The notes: generated by a model not told the origin, from the sequence alone. Counted from the stretch's first letter, positions 11,331 through 22,860 are shown. The stretch is 64,000 nucleotides of DNA from Branchiostoma floridae (GCF_000003815.2 NC_049991.1:1717718-1781717), one strand, 5' to 3'. Made by a program: numbers and translations.

Positions 11331-11608
11331 TTCCTAGTATTCGTGTGTCAAGGACATGTAGACAATTAAGAATTTTTGCTTTCTATTTCTACATTACAGG
11401 TGGTACGACATAACAGTGCGATACAAACCTACCTGTCCGTAGCCCTGGTATATCTTACGCTTCGACTTGTGATTTTTTTTCAAGGTATGTCCGTTTTTAA
11501 TAGACTTTTTTCCCACTACAATTTTACTGCAATGTCTCTCTACAAATGTGTCAGATTTGCTAGGAAGGGTTATTATCTTAATATGAATTTTACTCATAGT
11601 TAATCTAA

Positions 11609-11814
11609 GGCCTACGTCACATTTCCAAACCGGCGCCCAGCCAGTAGCTTTCGGAAACGAAACGTAGGATATAAAAATCACAAAACAACACAAGACGTAA
11701 AGAGAATAGTTGTGCGCATTATTTGTGTATATTTTGACGTATACGTTTCTATTTTTCGTTACCACAAAAGGGTTATTATGTGTCAGGCCCCAGTTTGGAA
11801 ATGAGGATACAGCC
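11609..11814. mobile_element. MITE of the 'ACGTCACATTTCCAAACCGG' family
   Basis: Inverted ends GGCCTACGTCACATTTCC and complement, flanked by TAA on both sides (11606-11608, 11815-11817). Relatives with the same ends lie at 57490-57658, 57849-58060, 58073-58292, 58385-58574 and 61494-61695. Confidence 0.7.
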
Positions 11815-12273
11815 TAAGGTAGTGTTATTCAACGAAGGGGAAAATGCAATTAATTTCTCAGACGGAAGGTTCTAGAAAACGTCCTGTTTTGTATCGTGAC
11901 TTGAATATGCATCTAAAATGACGCACATGCAGGAACGAACACATGAATGACTTAATGTAATTTTTCTGTTCTTTTTTTTTACAGTCAATTTGTTATCAGC
12001 ATGTACATTAAGTGCGACGAGAGATTTTACTATGCATGTAGTTCCTTTTTGGTGACGCCCAAGGGGCGAGCCTAGTGGTATATTATTTCAGTTAGGAAAG
12101 AGATTTCAATGACTAGATTCTTAGTAATGGCTTTATGTGTGATTTTTTAAGTGGCTTCACCGAGGGTTATTGTGAGGAAAATCCGAGACGGTCTGTGAAG
12201 CGACGACGTGCAAGGCTCGAGTCGTCAGAAGATCGAACTGCTTGTCCCGCAAGTCATTTGGGCTGCAAGACAC

Positions 12274-12389
<116 letters not shown>

Positions 12390-12688
12390 TGTACTGTTGC
12401 AACATAACAACGCCATCGATGTTGATACCACTAGCGTCTCCTATTAGCGAATTTTCCTTTCCTATAGCCTTAGCAAAGAATGCTCAGCTAATATACGAAG
12501 ATTTCCCTTGAAAACTCATATGAAAATCTATTTATAGGAGTAAGGCAAAAAAACTCACACTGGTGTCAGTCTCAAAATTATATGGTAGAACGAAAGGTAA
12601 ATGCAATGTGGAATACATGAGGCCTTGCATAAGACCAATATGATCATTTATATTTCGCCATAACTAGCAGATCTGGCTGAGTTTTGAT

Positions 12689-14707
12689 ATGCCCAGGATG
12701 CTTGTTGTCCTGGTGTTGTTATTTGTCCCTTTGGACTCAATGGCGAACCAAGCACCACAAATAGCAAAACTGCAACTTTTAGGATGTGACATAAAATATT
12801 ATGATAAATCCATAACGCCACAGGACATAACATGTGACAACAGAGGTCTGACAAGAGTTCCGGAAGAAATTCCCAACTCACTCTTTGACCTCAATCTTCC
12901 TAACAACGCCATAACTACATTTCCGTGTATGGGGCTTGGCAATATATACAGTGTGGGTCTACGTAATAATAGTATCAGTTACGTGTCTTGGAAATGTCTA
13001 AAGAACATGCGATCGTTAGCGAGGCTAGACCTGTCTTACAATCAGATCTTCTGTCTCAACCTCTTCCCTGTCAAACATTTCATGACCAATCTTAGAGTCT
13101 TAAACGTCTCCCACAACAGCCTGAAGGTCATTCCTTTGTGTGATCTAGGGCTTGATGTGACCTTGAGGGAGTCACGTACAGAATACAATGTCGCTTTGAA
13201 GGGTAACCCTTTCCACTGTGATTGTAAGATGGCCTGGCTCGCTGATTTGGCAATAGCAGCGGAAAGTTGCCGAATTAGCCCGTCAATTTGGTGTGTAAAT
13301 TTCTTTGAGGCAAATCCAATCGCACTTAAAATATTCGAAGACCAATCCTCGTTCCGCTGCAAAACACCACCGGAGCTAGAGGGACTCATGCTCAATACAC
13401 TGAATATCACCCCGTGTTATGCGTGGAATGAGGCAGACAGAGTGTTCAAGTTAAAGCGCGAACCAAGGCCATGTCCTCTAGACTTTCCCTGTCCAAAAAC
13501 ACTCGCCGAACTTGAAAATCCTAATGGCAACATTCTGTCACCAACTAACGGTACTAAATACCAACCACAGACGACAGTCGATACCAAACTGCAAGGGGCT
13601 AAAACATATTCGATGGATGGCACTTCGGTGGCAATGTATACGAAAGCATACAATACAGGGCACGAAATACAAAATGAGTCTGAAATGGTGGGAGTGACAC
13701 GCATGCCAAACATGACAGAGGCACTGGACATGACAGAAATGACACAGGCTTTGAAAATGACAGAAATGACAGATATGCCACAGTCTCTGGACATGTCAGA
13801 ATTGACAGAGGCACTGGACATGATAGAAATGACAGAGTCATCGGACATGACAGAAATGACACAGGCTTTGAAAATGACAGAAATGACAGAGTCATCGGAC
13901 ATGACAGAAATGACACAGGCACTGGGCATGACAGAAATGACACAGACACCATCGCCAAACATGACAGAACTACCTGCACTGCAGCGTTCGATCATGACAG
14001 AAATGACTCAAGCTCTGGACATGATAAAAACGACAAAAACTCCAGATATGACAGAACATTCAAAGCCTCAAGAAATAACAGAAACGACAAAGATCCTAGA
14101 AATGACAAAGACTCAAGAAATGACAGAAACAGCTACGACTCCAAAACTGACAGAAACGCCCCTACCCCTGCGTGTCACAGAAATGCCCAAAACTCACGAC
14201 GAGCCATTTCCACAGACCCATGATGCTATGGAGTCTGGTTGGGTGATGACCATTGTAGTTGTTGGCATGATCGCTGTCATTTGTGGCGTTGTTTTCGCCG
14301 TGTATTGGGTGATGTTTAGAAAACGCCATGTCAAAAATGCCTCACCGGGTCACGTGAGCAATATGGCGGCTGGCCGAGCTCTAAACATTACCCAGCAAGC
14401 TCAGCTAGGTGATCAGAATTCGGACTCAGGCCTATATGAAACGATACCTGACGCTAGTGACGGAGATTCGGCTTATGCTACGTCGCCGTATGTCTTTGAC
14501 CTCCCTCAATATCACCTTGGCGATGATGAATTGCGTGAAATATTAAAGAAAGTCAAAGATGCAAAAGTTTTAACCGGTAAAAACAAACAAGAAGATGAAC
14601 ACATCTACGACAATAGGTCAGTTTCAATCTCTGACGACATCAGTGAGATGGAGCCATACGCCACTTCTTACATGACGGATGTCTTTTCTTCAGGAAACTA
14701 TATCTAA
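12689..14707 (+). CDS. LRR-A: type I membrane LRR receptor, long Tyr-rich tail
   Basis: 672 residues in one exon. Residues 1-20 are a signal peptide. A Cys-rich N-terminal cap (about 33-60) is followed by about four LRRs (LNLPNNAITTFPC, LDLSYNQIFCLNLF and LNVSHNSL are readable) and an LRR C-terminal cap with GNPFHCDCKMAWL near 172 and FRCKTPPE near 222. A Thr/Met-rich stalk (about 330-500) is encoded by ATGACAGAA-type units. The membrane helix spans about 517-543. The 129-residue tail has tyrosines in YETIPD (583), YATSPYVF, YHLGDD, EHIYDN and YATSYMTDV. YDN fits the pYxN SH2-adaptor motif. The plan (LRR, mucin-like stalk, single helix) parallels platelet GPIb-alpha by architecture. A cell-surface ligand receptor is inferred; the ligand is unknown. 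It is the first and most distant member of the array, and no matching non-coding first exon was found upstream. Confidence 0.9.
   Translation: MPRMLVVLVLLFVPLDSMANQAPQIAKLQLLGCDIKYYDKSITPQDITCDNRGLTRVPEEIPNSLFDLNLPNNAITTFPCMGLGNIYSVGLRNNSISYVSWKCLKNMRSLARLDLSYNQIFCLNLFPVKHFMTNLRVLNVSHNSLKVIPLCDLGLDVTLRESRTEYNVALKGNPFHCDCKMAWLADLAIAAESCRISPSIWCVNFFEANPIALKIFEDQSSFRCKTPPELEGLMLNTLNITPCYAWNEADRVFKLKREPRPCPLDFPCPKTLAELENPNGNILSPTNGTKYQPQTTVDTKLQGAKTYSMDGTSVAMYTKAYNTGHEIQNESEMVGVTRMPNMTEALDMTEMTQALKMTEMTDMPQSLDMSELTEALDMIEMTESSDMTEMTQALKMTEMTESSDMTEMTQALGMTEMTQTPSPNMTELPALQRSIMTEMTQALDMIKTTKTPDMTEHSKPQEITETTKILEMTKTQEMTETATTPKLTETPLPLRVTEMPKTHDEPFPQTHDAMESGWVMTIVVVGMIAVICGVVFAVYWVMFRKRHVKNASPGHVSNMAAGRALNITQQAQLGDQNSDSGLYETIPDASDGDSAYATSPYVFDLPQYHLGDDELREILKKVKDAKVLTGKNKQEDEHIYDNRSVSISDDISEMEPYATSYMTDVFSSGNYI
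13690..14200 (+). repeat. Coding minisatellite, LRR-A stalk
   Basis: Imperfect tandem 9-nt units (ATGACAGAA and relatives) arranged in part as 27-nt units encoding MTEMTQALD. All units are multiples of three, so copy-number change keeps the frame. Units decay toward the 3' end. Confidence 0.85.
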
Positions 14708-15775
14708 CCATTCTATTTTGTTGAAAGTGGCATTTTAGTTGTAACCATGACAATTTTTTTGTGATTTTCAAGCAGCCTTAAGTTGTTGCTAAAGTGAATT
14801 GGAGCAAATCCTCCTTGACCTGTTAAAGAATATCAAAGTTTTTAAGTATGTTTATTTTATATTTGGCTACAGCATCATGACACGATAATATTTAACTATT
14901 CTAGGGGTTTAGGCTCATTTACATATAATGCACGAATTTTCCATTAACAAACATCTACAAAATATCTTATGGAGCTACGTGTGCAAGGAATTGTGCGTCA
15001 GCTTATTTCATGAACAAAGTTTTAACGGGAAAGATAAAAGTATTTTAAAAACATATATTGTAGTTTCTGATGAAGTGTCCAAACGTTGAATGTTGATTCT
15101 AGTAGAGTGAAATTCTAGCAGTGAAAATCTAAAAAATGAAATAAAATAAAGCGGGTGTCTCACTGAAAATTTTGCACGTTGACGGAATAGCTGCGTCCTA
15201 AATTTGACTCGTGTTACCCTTGACTCTATAACGGAAAAGTAAAATGACAAGAAAACACAGGAAGCGTAATAAAAAGATTCGTTTATGGTTGAGATATCAC
15301 AGCAACACCACCGCATCTTCAGTTAAATACCCGCTTCAGTTATGTAAGCACTGTTGTCTATTATAAAAGTAAAGTATTGTTATATGTTGTAAAGGCAAAG
15401 TATGGGTCATCATAGTAGTAAGATGATGTACAATTGGATTGAAGTATTGGAAGGATTTAATCCTGAATTGAATGAAATACTCAAAATGTAATTAGTGATT
15501 TGCGTATGTTAATGATAGGCAATAATTTATTTGTCAAAAATGTTTGAGGATTGCAGGTACTTAAATTGCCTGTAACGTTGTATGGTACGATTCAGATGAC
15601 TTGAATACAATGTATGTATACCTATAGACCATTTATAGAAAAAGTACATGGATGCACAATGCACAAATAAGTACACCAATGCTCCGGAAGATGGCGCATA
15701 TAACGTTATATCACGAACTGTATAACAAGCATGATGCATTGTACGTTGTATGAACTTGATGATAAGTATCAAAAC
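14708..15775. other. 3' flank of LRR-A, no gene seen
   Basis: AT-rich sequence; 'gaaataaaataaa' near 15138 could serve as a polyadenylation site. No exon supported. Confidence 0.4.
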
Positions 15776-16290
15776 TGTGTGTAATATGTAGCCTTTTATG
15801 GGCGTTCGTGACATCGTATATGTTTGCGTCAAGTGTTTGATTCAATATGGAGAATATTCGTATCAACATCATGCATGATCTTTTGGCAAATACAAAAAAA
15901 AACTGATAAAAGGTACATGCATTACCAAATGGTTATATAACCAACAAGGTGCGTTGTAATTTGTATGTACATGATGATGAAAATCTAACCTGGGTGTAAT
16001 ACGTAGCTGATTAGGGACGTTGATGGCATTCGTATAAGCTTGCAAGCGTCAAGTGTTTGATTTTTTGATTTTTTATTTTTTTATTTATTCAACATCAAAG
16101 TACATAACAGGACAGAGAGGTAATACACTCTAGCAGTATGCTAATATTCACATCACCTCTCAAAAAAAGATAACTAACAAGAACAAATAAATGACAATAT
16201 CAAAACAAACAGTTCACAGCTATTTACATATAAGTGTTTGATTCAATGTGGAGAATATTGCTATCGACGTCCGGCACCTGAATAGATGTT
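15776..16290 (+). repeat. Local direct duplication of about 215 bp
   Basis: The block 'gtgtaatatgtagcc...gcgtcaagtgtttgattcaatatggagaatatt' (about 15778-15855) recurs diverged from about 15995, where the second copy is split by the retroposon at 16063-16231. The first copy gives the empty-site sequence. Confidence 0.65.
16063..16231 (-). mobile_element. Truncated retroposon with 12-bp duplication
   Basis: Starts with a T-rich run, i.e. a poly(A)-type 3' end on the minus strand. It is flanked by perfect AAGTGTTTGATT (16051-16062 and 16232-16243). The length (169 bp) suggests a 5'-truncated LINE or a SINE. Confidence 0.75.
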
Positions 16291-16598
16291 GTGTTTGCAC
16301 CGATGAGTTGTGGAAATACAATTATTGTGGCGTGGTGATCAAGGTAGCTGATTTCTAATAACATTTTGTCTAATCGTAAAATAGAAACGCTTACTATTGC
16401 ACCTGGTCTATAAAAGCAAGGACATACTGTATTGTGCTCCTTCGAGCCAAAAGCACTGAAGAAGCCACATTGCGAAACATGCTTGAGTGTTGGTTGGAAT
16501 AAAGTTCCTGTAAACGGGATATTATGTGGCTCAAGCGTCTTTTCTGAAGATGTGACGAGTGTATAGTTGTCTTGAGGTTGTCTCGTGTACTCCACTTA

Positions 16599-17160
16599 TA
16601 GGGCCTTCACACGGAATCGAATTAGCAGGAATCAAGCCGAACCAGCCGGAATGAAGTATTTGCAAACTTCGTGTCACATTCGGGGCCATTCGGGTGGGAA
16701 TTCCAAATGGGCCTTAAATCCCCTTCACACGAGAAGGAATGAGCCGGAATGCCGTCAAAATGAAAGTTCTTGTCTATTCCTGTGAATTCGTAGTGCATTC
16801 TAGACATTCTTACGGCATTCGAATATTCTTTCGGACACATTCTGGCAGGATTCGAGGTGGCTTGCCGTTTCGGTTCTCCATCGAATGAGATAAGAATGTT
16901 TCGAATAATGTTAGAATGCCGTAGAATGCGGTCAGACTGCAGTCAGAATAGTTAGAATACACTAAGGATCCACTACGAATGCCATTCGATATTTCTCCAC
17001 AAAAAACTTTCGAGCCAGCCAAAAGAACGGGGACGAATATCTCGAATGCAGTAAGAATGTTTAGAATACAGTACGAATTGCGAGGAATTGCCACCAATAG
17101 AAAAAAAATTCATTCGGACGGCATTCCGGCTCATTCGTGCTCTCGTGTGAAGGGGGCTTT
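16599..17160. mobile_element. CATTCG-rich inverted-repeat element, copy 1
   Basis: Ends of type GGGCCTTCACACG / CGTGTGAAGGGGGCTTTA, with an inner palindrome (TTCACACGAGAAGGAATGAG...CTCTCGTGTGAAGGGG). The body repeats GGAATGC/CATTCG motifs on both strands. The same element is inverted at 18267-18823. No frame of significance. Confidence 0.65.
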
Positions 17161-17277
17161 ACTATTGACTCAGTAGACATACAGTTTAGGCTTTAACTCT
17201 CTTGCACCGAAAATGTTCTCCATGTTATATGACGGATCGGTTCATCATCAAAAAATGCTATTGTAACATGAATAAAA

Positions 17278-17485
17278 GTTGGCAAAACAGAAGACAAGTT
17301 CTATTTCGGGTCCCTGATGGCCAATTAATGATAATACAGCGGAACATCCGTTCTTTTTATCTTTATCAATAGATAAAGATAATAGGTAACCTATTGATAA
17401 AGATAAAAAGAACGGATGTTCCGCTGTAGTATCATTAATTGGCCATCAGGGACCGGAAATCGAACTTGTCTTCTGTTTTGCCAAC
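17278..17485. mobile_element. 208-bp near-perfect foldback
   Basis: Two 95-nt arms (17278-17372 and 17391-17485) are reverse complements with about three mismatches around an 18-nt spacer. The outer ends are GTTGGCAAAACAGAAGACAA and its complement. No clear target duplication and no coding capacity. Confidence 0.85.
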
Positions 17486-17819
17486 ACCTACCCACAAACA
17501 AAAATCATACGTATATAATCTATATATAGAACATATATTCTTGAGTTATGATGTCCCCAAACAAATAAGCCGACCAAACAACGAACGGCAACCTTCTTGG
17601 CAAAGATAATGAAGGTAAAAATGTATCCTAGAAATCAGAGCCCTGCTGTACAATTCTTTTTCACAAGGAGGCATCAGCTGCTTAACCTCAGACAATGGTC
17701 CTATATATAGCACTGCGACAAGTAAAAGTTTCAACCCAAAGTTAATTTAGAAAGAGCGCACGTACGTTTCTACATCCTAGAGAGGCACGTAGTCTCTCGA
17801 ACTAACTTCAGATTGGTCT

Positions 17820-18022
17820 GTTTCATTTACCCACGCACTGCTGGCGGGAACTATGGACCTGCAAATTTGTTTCAAGAAAACAAAGTGTCAAAATGCAAGA
17901 TAGCTGATGAAACTCCCACGCGCATCACGCCAGACGTATCATATCAGCGTATGTTCTTCTCACTGGAGTTTCGGCAGGTGCCACAGAAGGCAGCGTCTCA
18001 AGTCATTGCAGTGTTTCGTCAG
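17820..18022 (+). other. Predicted non-coding first exon of LRR-B
   Basis: Homologous to blocks upstream of LRR-C, -D and -E. It shares 'ggaactatggacctgcaaatt', 'gcaagatagctgatgaaactcccacgc' and 'cggcaggtgccacagaaggcagc', and ends at a strong donor (CAG|GTAAGC, 18023). The start is approximate. That it is exonic is inferred from conservation of the block and donor across paralogs. Confidence 0.5.
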
Positions 18023-18204
18023 GTAAGCTTCACAAACGCTCCTTGATACAGGGAAGACAACAGTGACAATTGTCACAGGGACAAATGTTTGCAGCAACAG
18101 TAAGCTTGTGCTTGACAAGTAGTAGCTTTCTTGTAAAGTTTCTGTTTCTGTCTGTTTTTTTTTTAGTTTATACCGATGTTTAAAATGACAGCACATTTCT
18201 ATAC

Positions 18205-18266
18205 CACTGAAGTAATGGCTGAGTTGCATTCAGTAGGTCGTGAGTTCGATTCCCGGCCGAGTCATA
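18205..18266 (+). mobile_element. tRNA-derived SINE head fragment
   Basis: Contains a perfect B-box-like GAGTTCGATTCCCGGCC preceded by an A-box-like remnant. It resembles the SINE at 7470 ('gcattcagtaggtcgtgagttcgattcc'). It is truncated at its 3' side by the element starting near 18267. Confidence 0.5.
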
Positions 18267-18823
18267 CTTTAAGCCCCCTTCTCACGAGAGCAAGAATCAA
18301 CCGGAATGCAGTCGGAATGAACATTCTTTTCTATTTCTGGCATATTCCTGGCAATTCGTAGAGTGTTCCAGACATTCTTACTTCATTCCATCTATTTGTG
18401 CCCGTTCTTTTGGCTGACCAGAAAGTTTTTGACATGTTAAAAACTGTCGAGGTGCGTTCAAAGTGGAGAAATATCAAATGGCATTCGAAGTGGATTCTAA
18501 CTATTCTAACTGCAGTATGACGGCATTCGGCGGCATTCCAACACTATTCGAAACATTCTTATCTCATTCGATGGAGAACCGAAACGGCAAGCCAATTCGA
18601 ATCCTGCCCGAATGTGGCCAAACGAATATCTGGAATGCAGTAATAATTTCTCGAATACAGTACGAATTCCCAGGAATAGAAAAGACTTTTCATTCTGACG
18701 GCATTTCGGCTCATTCCTTCTCGTGTGATGGGGATCCATTTGGAATTCCCACTCGGAATGGCCCCAAATGTGGCACGAATTTTGCAAATACTTCATTCCG
18801 TTTGAGTTTGAAGGCCCTTTTAG
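18267..18823. mobile_element. CATTCG-rich inverted-repeat element, copy 2
   Basis: Reverse-oriented relative of 16599-17160, with AAGCCCCCTTCTCACGAGAG at one end and TTTGAAGGCCCTTTTAG at the other. Shared internal blocks include 'tctcattcgatggagaaccgaaacggcaag'. Confidence 0.65.
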
Positions 18824-18875
18824 ATATGCACACTGCTTTCTCTGCTTAGCACTCGGCACTAATGAAGGATAGTAA

Positions 18876-19723
18876 GGCCATGTTGATTTGATTATATGGA
18901 TGACCTCCACGCTCGCACCAATTTTCGGCCATTTCCAAAAAAAAAAAGAAGTTTTCGACCACACAATAAATTGTGCAAAGCAGCTGTAAAATGAGCACAA
19001 ATATTCCGTAGATTGAAAAAAAAAGTATCAGAAAACAAATAACTAATGCCATAGAATGCCAAAATAAATCTAAAGTCAAAGAATAAGATGTGAAAGGACA
19101 GAAAAAAAATCTATCGTTGGTTGGGGGAGGTACTATTACAGAAAATTCAGATCCAGAGGATCATTTCCAGGTCCGGACCTGAACCTGGACACTTGAGAAC
19201 TGGCAATACTCAAAACAATGGTAATTGGTTAATTTTGCTACAAAGGAATCTGTTTGGTGGATTATGGGACTACCACTCCCATCTCCATGTAATAAAGGCT
19301 AACTGTCTCTGTACCTTTGACTGTAGAAACTTGGTGCAATTGACTATAAACTCTACTTGACTTCTTTCTTGTTGTCTTCTTGGCCCCCAGTAAGACCCCA
19401 AATGCCTGCCAACATAGTGTGTCCATTTTGTAATTGGCGAAACCTGTTCCTCCGATTTTTTTTCTGGTGTGTTTTTTTTTGGATTGGTCCAAGAACTTGA
19501 AGAAGAAAAACATGTTTTGCACCCGTATGATGTACTGGTCCCTACACCTAACTGTTGGTATACCATACTATGTGTGTTTAGTCCTATGTTAAACCTTCCT
19601 GGGCACTTTGATTTCATACTGATGGCAACTTTTTTTTTGGCCAAACTTTTTTTCGATTCGCACGCTCGCATCAGTTTTGGAGTTCCCAGAGGATGTCATT
19701 CATATAATCAAATCAACATGGCC
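18876..19723. mobile_element. Harbinger-like MITE, GGCCATGTTGATTTG family, copy 2
   Basis: Same ends as 10002-10474, with TAA duplications (18873-18875, 19724-19726). It is 848 bp, longer than copy 1. Shared inner blocks include 'tttccaaaaaaaaaaagaagttttgaccac'-type sequence and 'cagaggatcatttccaggt'. Confidence 0.8.
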
Positions 19724-20114
19724 TAACGTTATGGTAGTTAAAAACACATCACTACGAGCGGACTATGGTTACTATTTGCTTGCACAAATGTGTGGCCCAA
19801 GGGCTACAGAGAATGGAGACAGGGGCCACCCCTAAGTACCTTTTACAGATGCACGGCCAACTTTAACTTAACATTTCTATACCTCCGTATTGCTGCAATG
19901 CTTTGTCTTTCAAGATAAGCGCAGAGATTGTAGGAATATGATTACACCACGAAGGAATATGATTACACCATGTAAACAACCTTCGCAAAGACAGGTAGCC
20001 AGACAATTAAACCTTCTCTTTCTGCCTGCGCAGAAGGGGACACGACAACAGCGTTAGGCAGCTACGTGTATCAACCCCGGGCCTGCGTAAAAATTGGGAC
20101 TTTTCTATAAAAGG

Positions 20115-20215
20115 CATATATCCGTTTTTAACCAAGTGGCTAGAGTGTTCTCCTTACATTCGTAAGTCGATTTTTCTATCTCAGGCCTAGTCATACCGAC
20201 AGCTTTAGAAAAGGT
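20115..20215 (+). mobile_element. Degraded tRNA-derived SINE
   Basis: A-box-like 'gtggctagagtgttctcc' and a decayed B-box ('gtaagtcgatttttctatctc'), in the same order as the SINE at 7470. Confidence 0.35.
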
Positions 20216-20702
20216 ACATTTATTAGTATAGGATGAGTGTGGTAGTTGGATTAGCCATTGCTATAGTGATTGCACAAAGTTGTGTGGCCCAAGGGCCATT
20301 GAAACAATGATAGGTACCACCCTATCTGGTGTGGGAAGGACTTAAAGTATGTGAGCGTTACTGAAGAATCTTTCCATGTACATGTATTCTCTGGAAAGGC
20401 TAGATTTCTTAAAGCTATTATTTCTGTAGGCAGTATTTCTATAGAATATGTATTTTCAGTTGTTTGATTGGAAAGTAAGTCAAGGGAATGTGCACGTGAC
20501 TATTCCGTGTTAAGATAAGAAAAGCATCTGATCAAAGTTAAGATTATGTCATGAGATATGATTTAAAAAATACAAGACTACAACTCTAGTCACATAATGC
20601 ATGTGATAGAGGGTTGACGCTGTGCTGTTTTTCTATTTCATTTGAGCCGTCGTCCAGACGGTCAGCATTTCACGACTTTCTTATCTTTCTTATCCAAAGC
20701 AG

Positions 20703-21173
20703 AGATTGAGAGATCTGGTCAAGACAACGTCTGAGACGTCCTGTCCGAGGAGTTGGGTGTGGTCAAGTGTTCTTGGGCCTCCAGACCGACTTCCAAGCAA
20801 TAGTAGACATATACAGCAACAGGTGCTTTCACCGGTCAATTATACTAACTGTTATCTATATTGACTATAACAAATAAAATTTGTTCACTGTAAACAATTG
20901 TAGTAGGATAGCAAAATCAACTTCTACCTTTTGTCGCTACAAATCAACACCCAGCTAAAAGTGTGACTGAAACACAATTTGATTGAAAGTCTGTACGTTT
21001 ACCTTTTGGTGACTCCTCAGGTGCGGAGCCTGATTTGCTGAGGTACTAGTGGATGAGGAACTTTGCACAATTGTCAAACTACAATTGTAACGAAACACTG
21101 AAGTTATAAAGTTCACAACGTAATAGTTCATGTCATCTAACGGATTTTACTTAGTTGTCACATTCATGAGACC
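20703..21173 (+). other. Predicted 5'UTR part of the coding exon of LRR-B
   Basis: An acceptor (tatccaaagcag|ag) precedes a stretch related to the 5' leaders of LRR-C to LRR-E ('gagatctggtcaagac', 'ccagaccgacttccaa'). If the upstream non-coding exon is spliced here, the leader is about 470 nt. Confidence 0.4.
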
Positions 21174-22802
21174 ATGCAATACGTAAAGAGGTCTAGTAGA
21201 TTTCTGTTATCCTCTCAGGCCAGCATGCTTTTTGTTCTGGTTTTGATCTTTGTATCTCTAAACGTAGCAGATCAAGCATTGGAAATTTCAAAACTTCAAG
21301 ATCAAGGATGTGATGTGACATACCATCCATCCCTTCCAATCGTATGTAGCATTTATTGCAACAACAAAGGCTTGACAAGTATTCCTACAGAGCTGCCTGA
21401 GTCGCTGTATGACCTTCAGCTTCCTAACAACGCCATAACCACCTTTCCGTGTACGGGGCTGGGGAGTCTGTATAGGTTGAACCTAAGGAACAACAATATC
21501 AGTTACGTGCGTTGGTACTGCCTGAAGAACATGCCAAGGCTAGCTGAACTAGATTTGTCTCAGAACCAAGTTTACTGTCTCAACCTCTTTCCTGTTAGGC
21601 CTTTCTTGACCAACTTACGACTCTTGAACGTTTCCTTCAATATGATCAGCGATTTGCCCTTGTGTGATCTTGGCATTGACAATACAAACACCAACGATGC
21701 TAAACGTTGGAAGGTATCGGCCCGGGGTAACCCTTTCCATTGTGATTGTTGGCAGGTCTGGCTCGTGGAAACGGCGAAATTAGTGGAAAAGTGCCGGGGT
21801 AGAAATACCAAATGGTGCACCAATTCCTTACAGGGACGCGTACTTGCAAGTGATATGCTCAGCAATGCTTCTTTGTTCCGGTGTAAGACACCCCCCGAGC
21901 TAGAGGACGTTGAACTCCGTCACTTGGATATCTTAAATTGTTTTACACTCAATAAAACATTACGAATCCTCAAACCAAAGCACATAACAAAGCCCTGTCG
22001 CTTAAACAATCCGTGTCCCACGAAAATTGAAGACATGTATGACAGTCCCTCTAACGTCACCACTCCTGCTTCGTTGCCACCAACGAATCGCAGCTCCGAA
22101 CAATTCCAGACAGATACGTACCCCACACTGCGAGAGGCCGAAACATATCCGACACCCCCAAAGTTGAATGATATTTCCGATGCCGACATTTCTACCCTGA
22201 CCTCTATCTTTACAGAAGCAAATAACGTAACCTTCAGTCACGTGACAGCCCAGGCAGCCATATTGACACATGCACCAGAAATGGAGTGTTACCTTTACTA
22301 TAGATCAGAGTCAGAAACGGAAACGAGCTTGACCGAGATAAACACGAAATCAACGCTGAACATAACGGAAATGACACAAACCATAAAGCCATATTCGCCG
22401 TCTGCCTCCATCTCGCTAACATGGATTGTTATCATTATCATAATATTCGTTGTAATTCTAGGTATAGTTGGAGGCGCAGTATTTGCTGTGTGGCGGGTTA
22501 AGAGAGGGAAACAGGCCATCAAAAATGCCCCAATAAGATCTGTGAAAACAATGGTGGTTGGCCACGTTGTAAACAACATTTCGAGTCATCAAGTTGACCT
22601 TAGACAGAACAAGGACGAAGACGAGGACACATATGAAGATATATCTGGCAAAGATCAACCTTACGCTGAGTCATATGTTTTTGAAACTCCCCATTATCAT
22701 CTGGAGGAGATTCCAATGAGTGATACAATCATTTGCAATAAAGCTGAAAACGTTTTGGAAACAGATGACAGTGAACATATCTATGACAATGAAAGTATCT
22801 AA
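21174..22802 (+). CDS. LRR-B: LRR receptor with long Tyr-rich tail and short stalk
   Basis: 542 residues. It has a signal peptide (core MLFVLVLIFVSLNV), a Cys-rich cap (GCDVTYH...CNNKGLTSIP), about four LRRs (LQLPNNAITTFPC, LDLSQNQVYCLNLF), and a C-terminal cap (GNPFHCDCWQVWLVE...FRCKTPPELE). The stalk is about 150 residues but holds only about one repeat unit (LNITEMTQT), unlike its four relatives. The membrane helix spans about 414-440. The 102-residue tail has YEDI, DQPYAESYVF, PHYHLEE and EHIYDNESI. YEDI is close to the pYEEI type bound by Src-family SH2 domains, and YDN fits pYxN. It is the best reference for the ancestral tail, because relics of DQPYAES and YDNE persist beyond the stops of LRR-C and LRR-D. 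Confidence 0.9.
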   Translation: MQYVKRSSRFLLSSQASMLFVLVLIFVSLNVADQALEISKLQDQGCDVTYHPSLPIVCSIYCNNKGLTSIPTELPESLYDLQLPNNAITTFPCTGLGSLYRLNLRNNNISYVRWYCLKNMPRLAELDLSQNQVYCLNLFPVRPFLTNLRLLNVSFNMISDLPLCDLGIDNTNTNDAKRWKVSARGNPFHCDCWQVWLVETAKLVEKCRGRNTKWCTNSLQGRVLASDMLSNASLFRCKTPPELEDVELRHLDILNCFTLNKTLRILKPKHITKPCRLNNPCPTKIEDMYDSPSNVTTPASLPPTNRSSEQFQTDTYPTLREAETYPTPPKLNDISDADISTLTSIFTEANNVTFSHVTAQAAILTHAPEMECYLYYRSESETETSLTEINTKSTLNITEMTQTIKPYSPSASISLTWIVIIIIIFVVILGIVGGAVFAVWRVKRGKQAIKNAPIRSVKTMVVGHVVNNISSHQVDLRQNKDEDEDTYEDISGKDQPYAESYVFETPHYHLEEIPMSDTIICNKAENVLETDDSEHIYDNESI

Positions 22803-22860
22803 GACATCCAAGCTAGAGCAAAATTCTTAATGACAAAATGGACAACCTTTCGTTTTTTAA

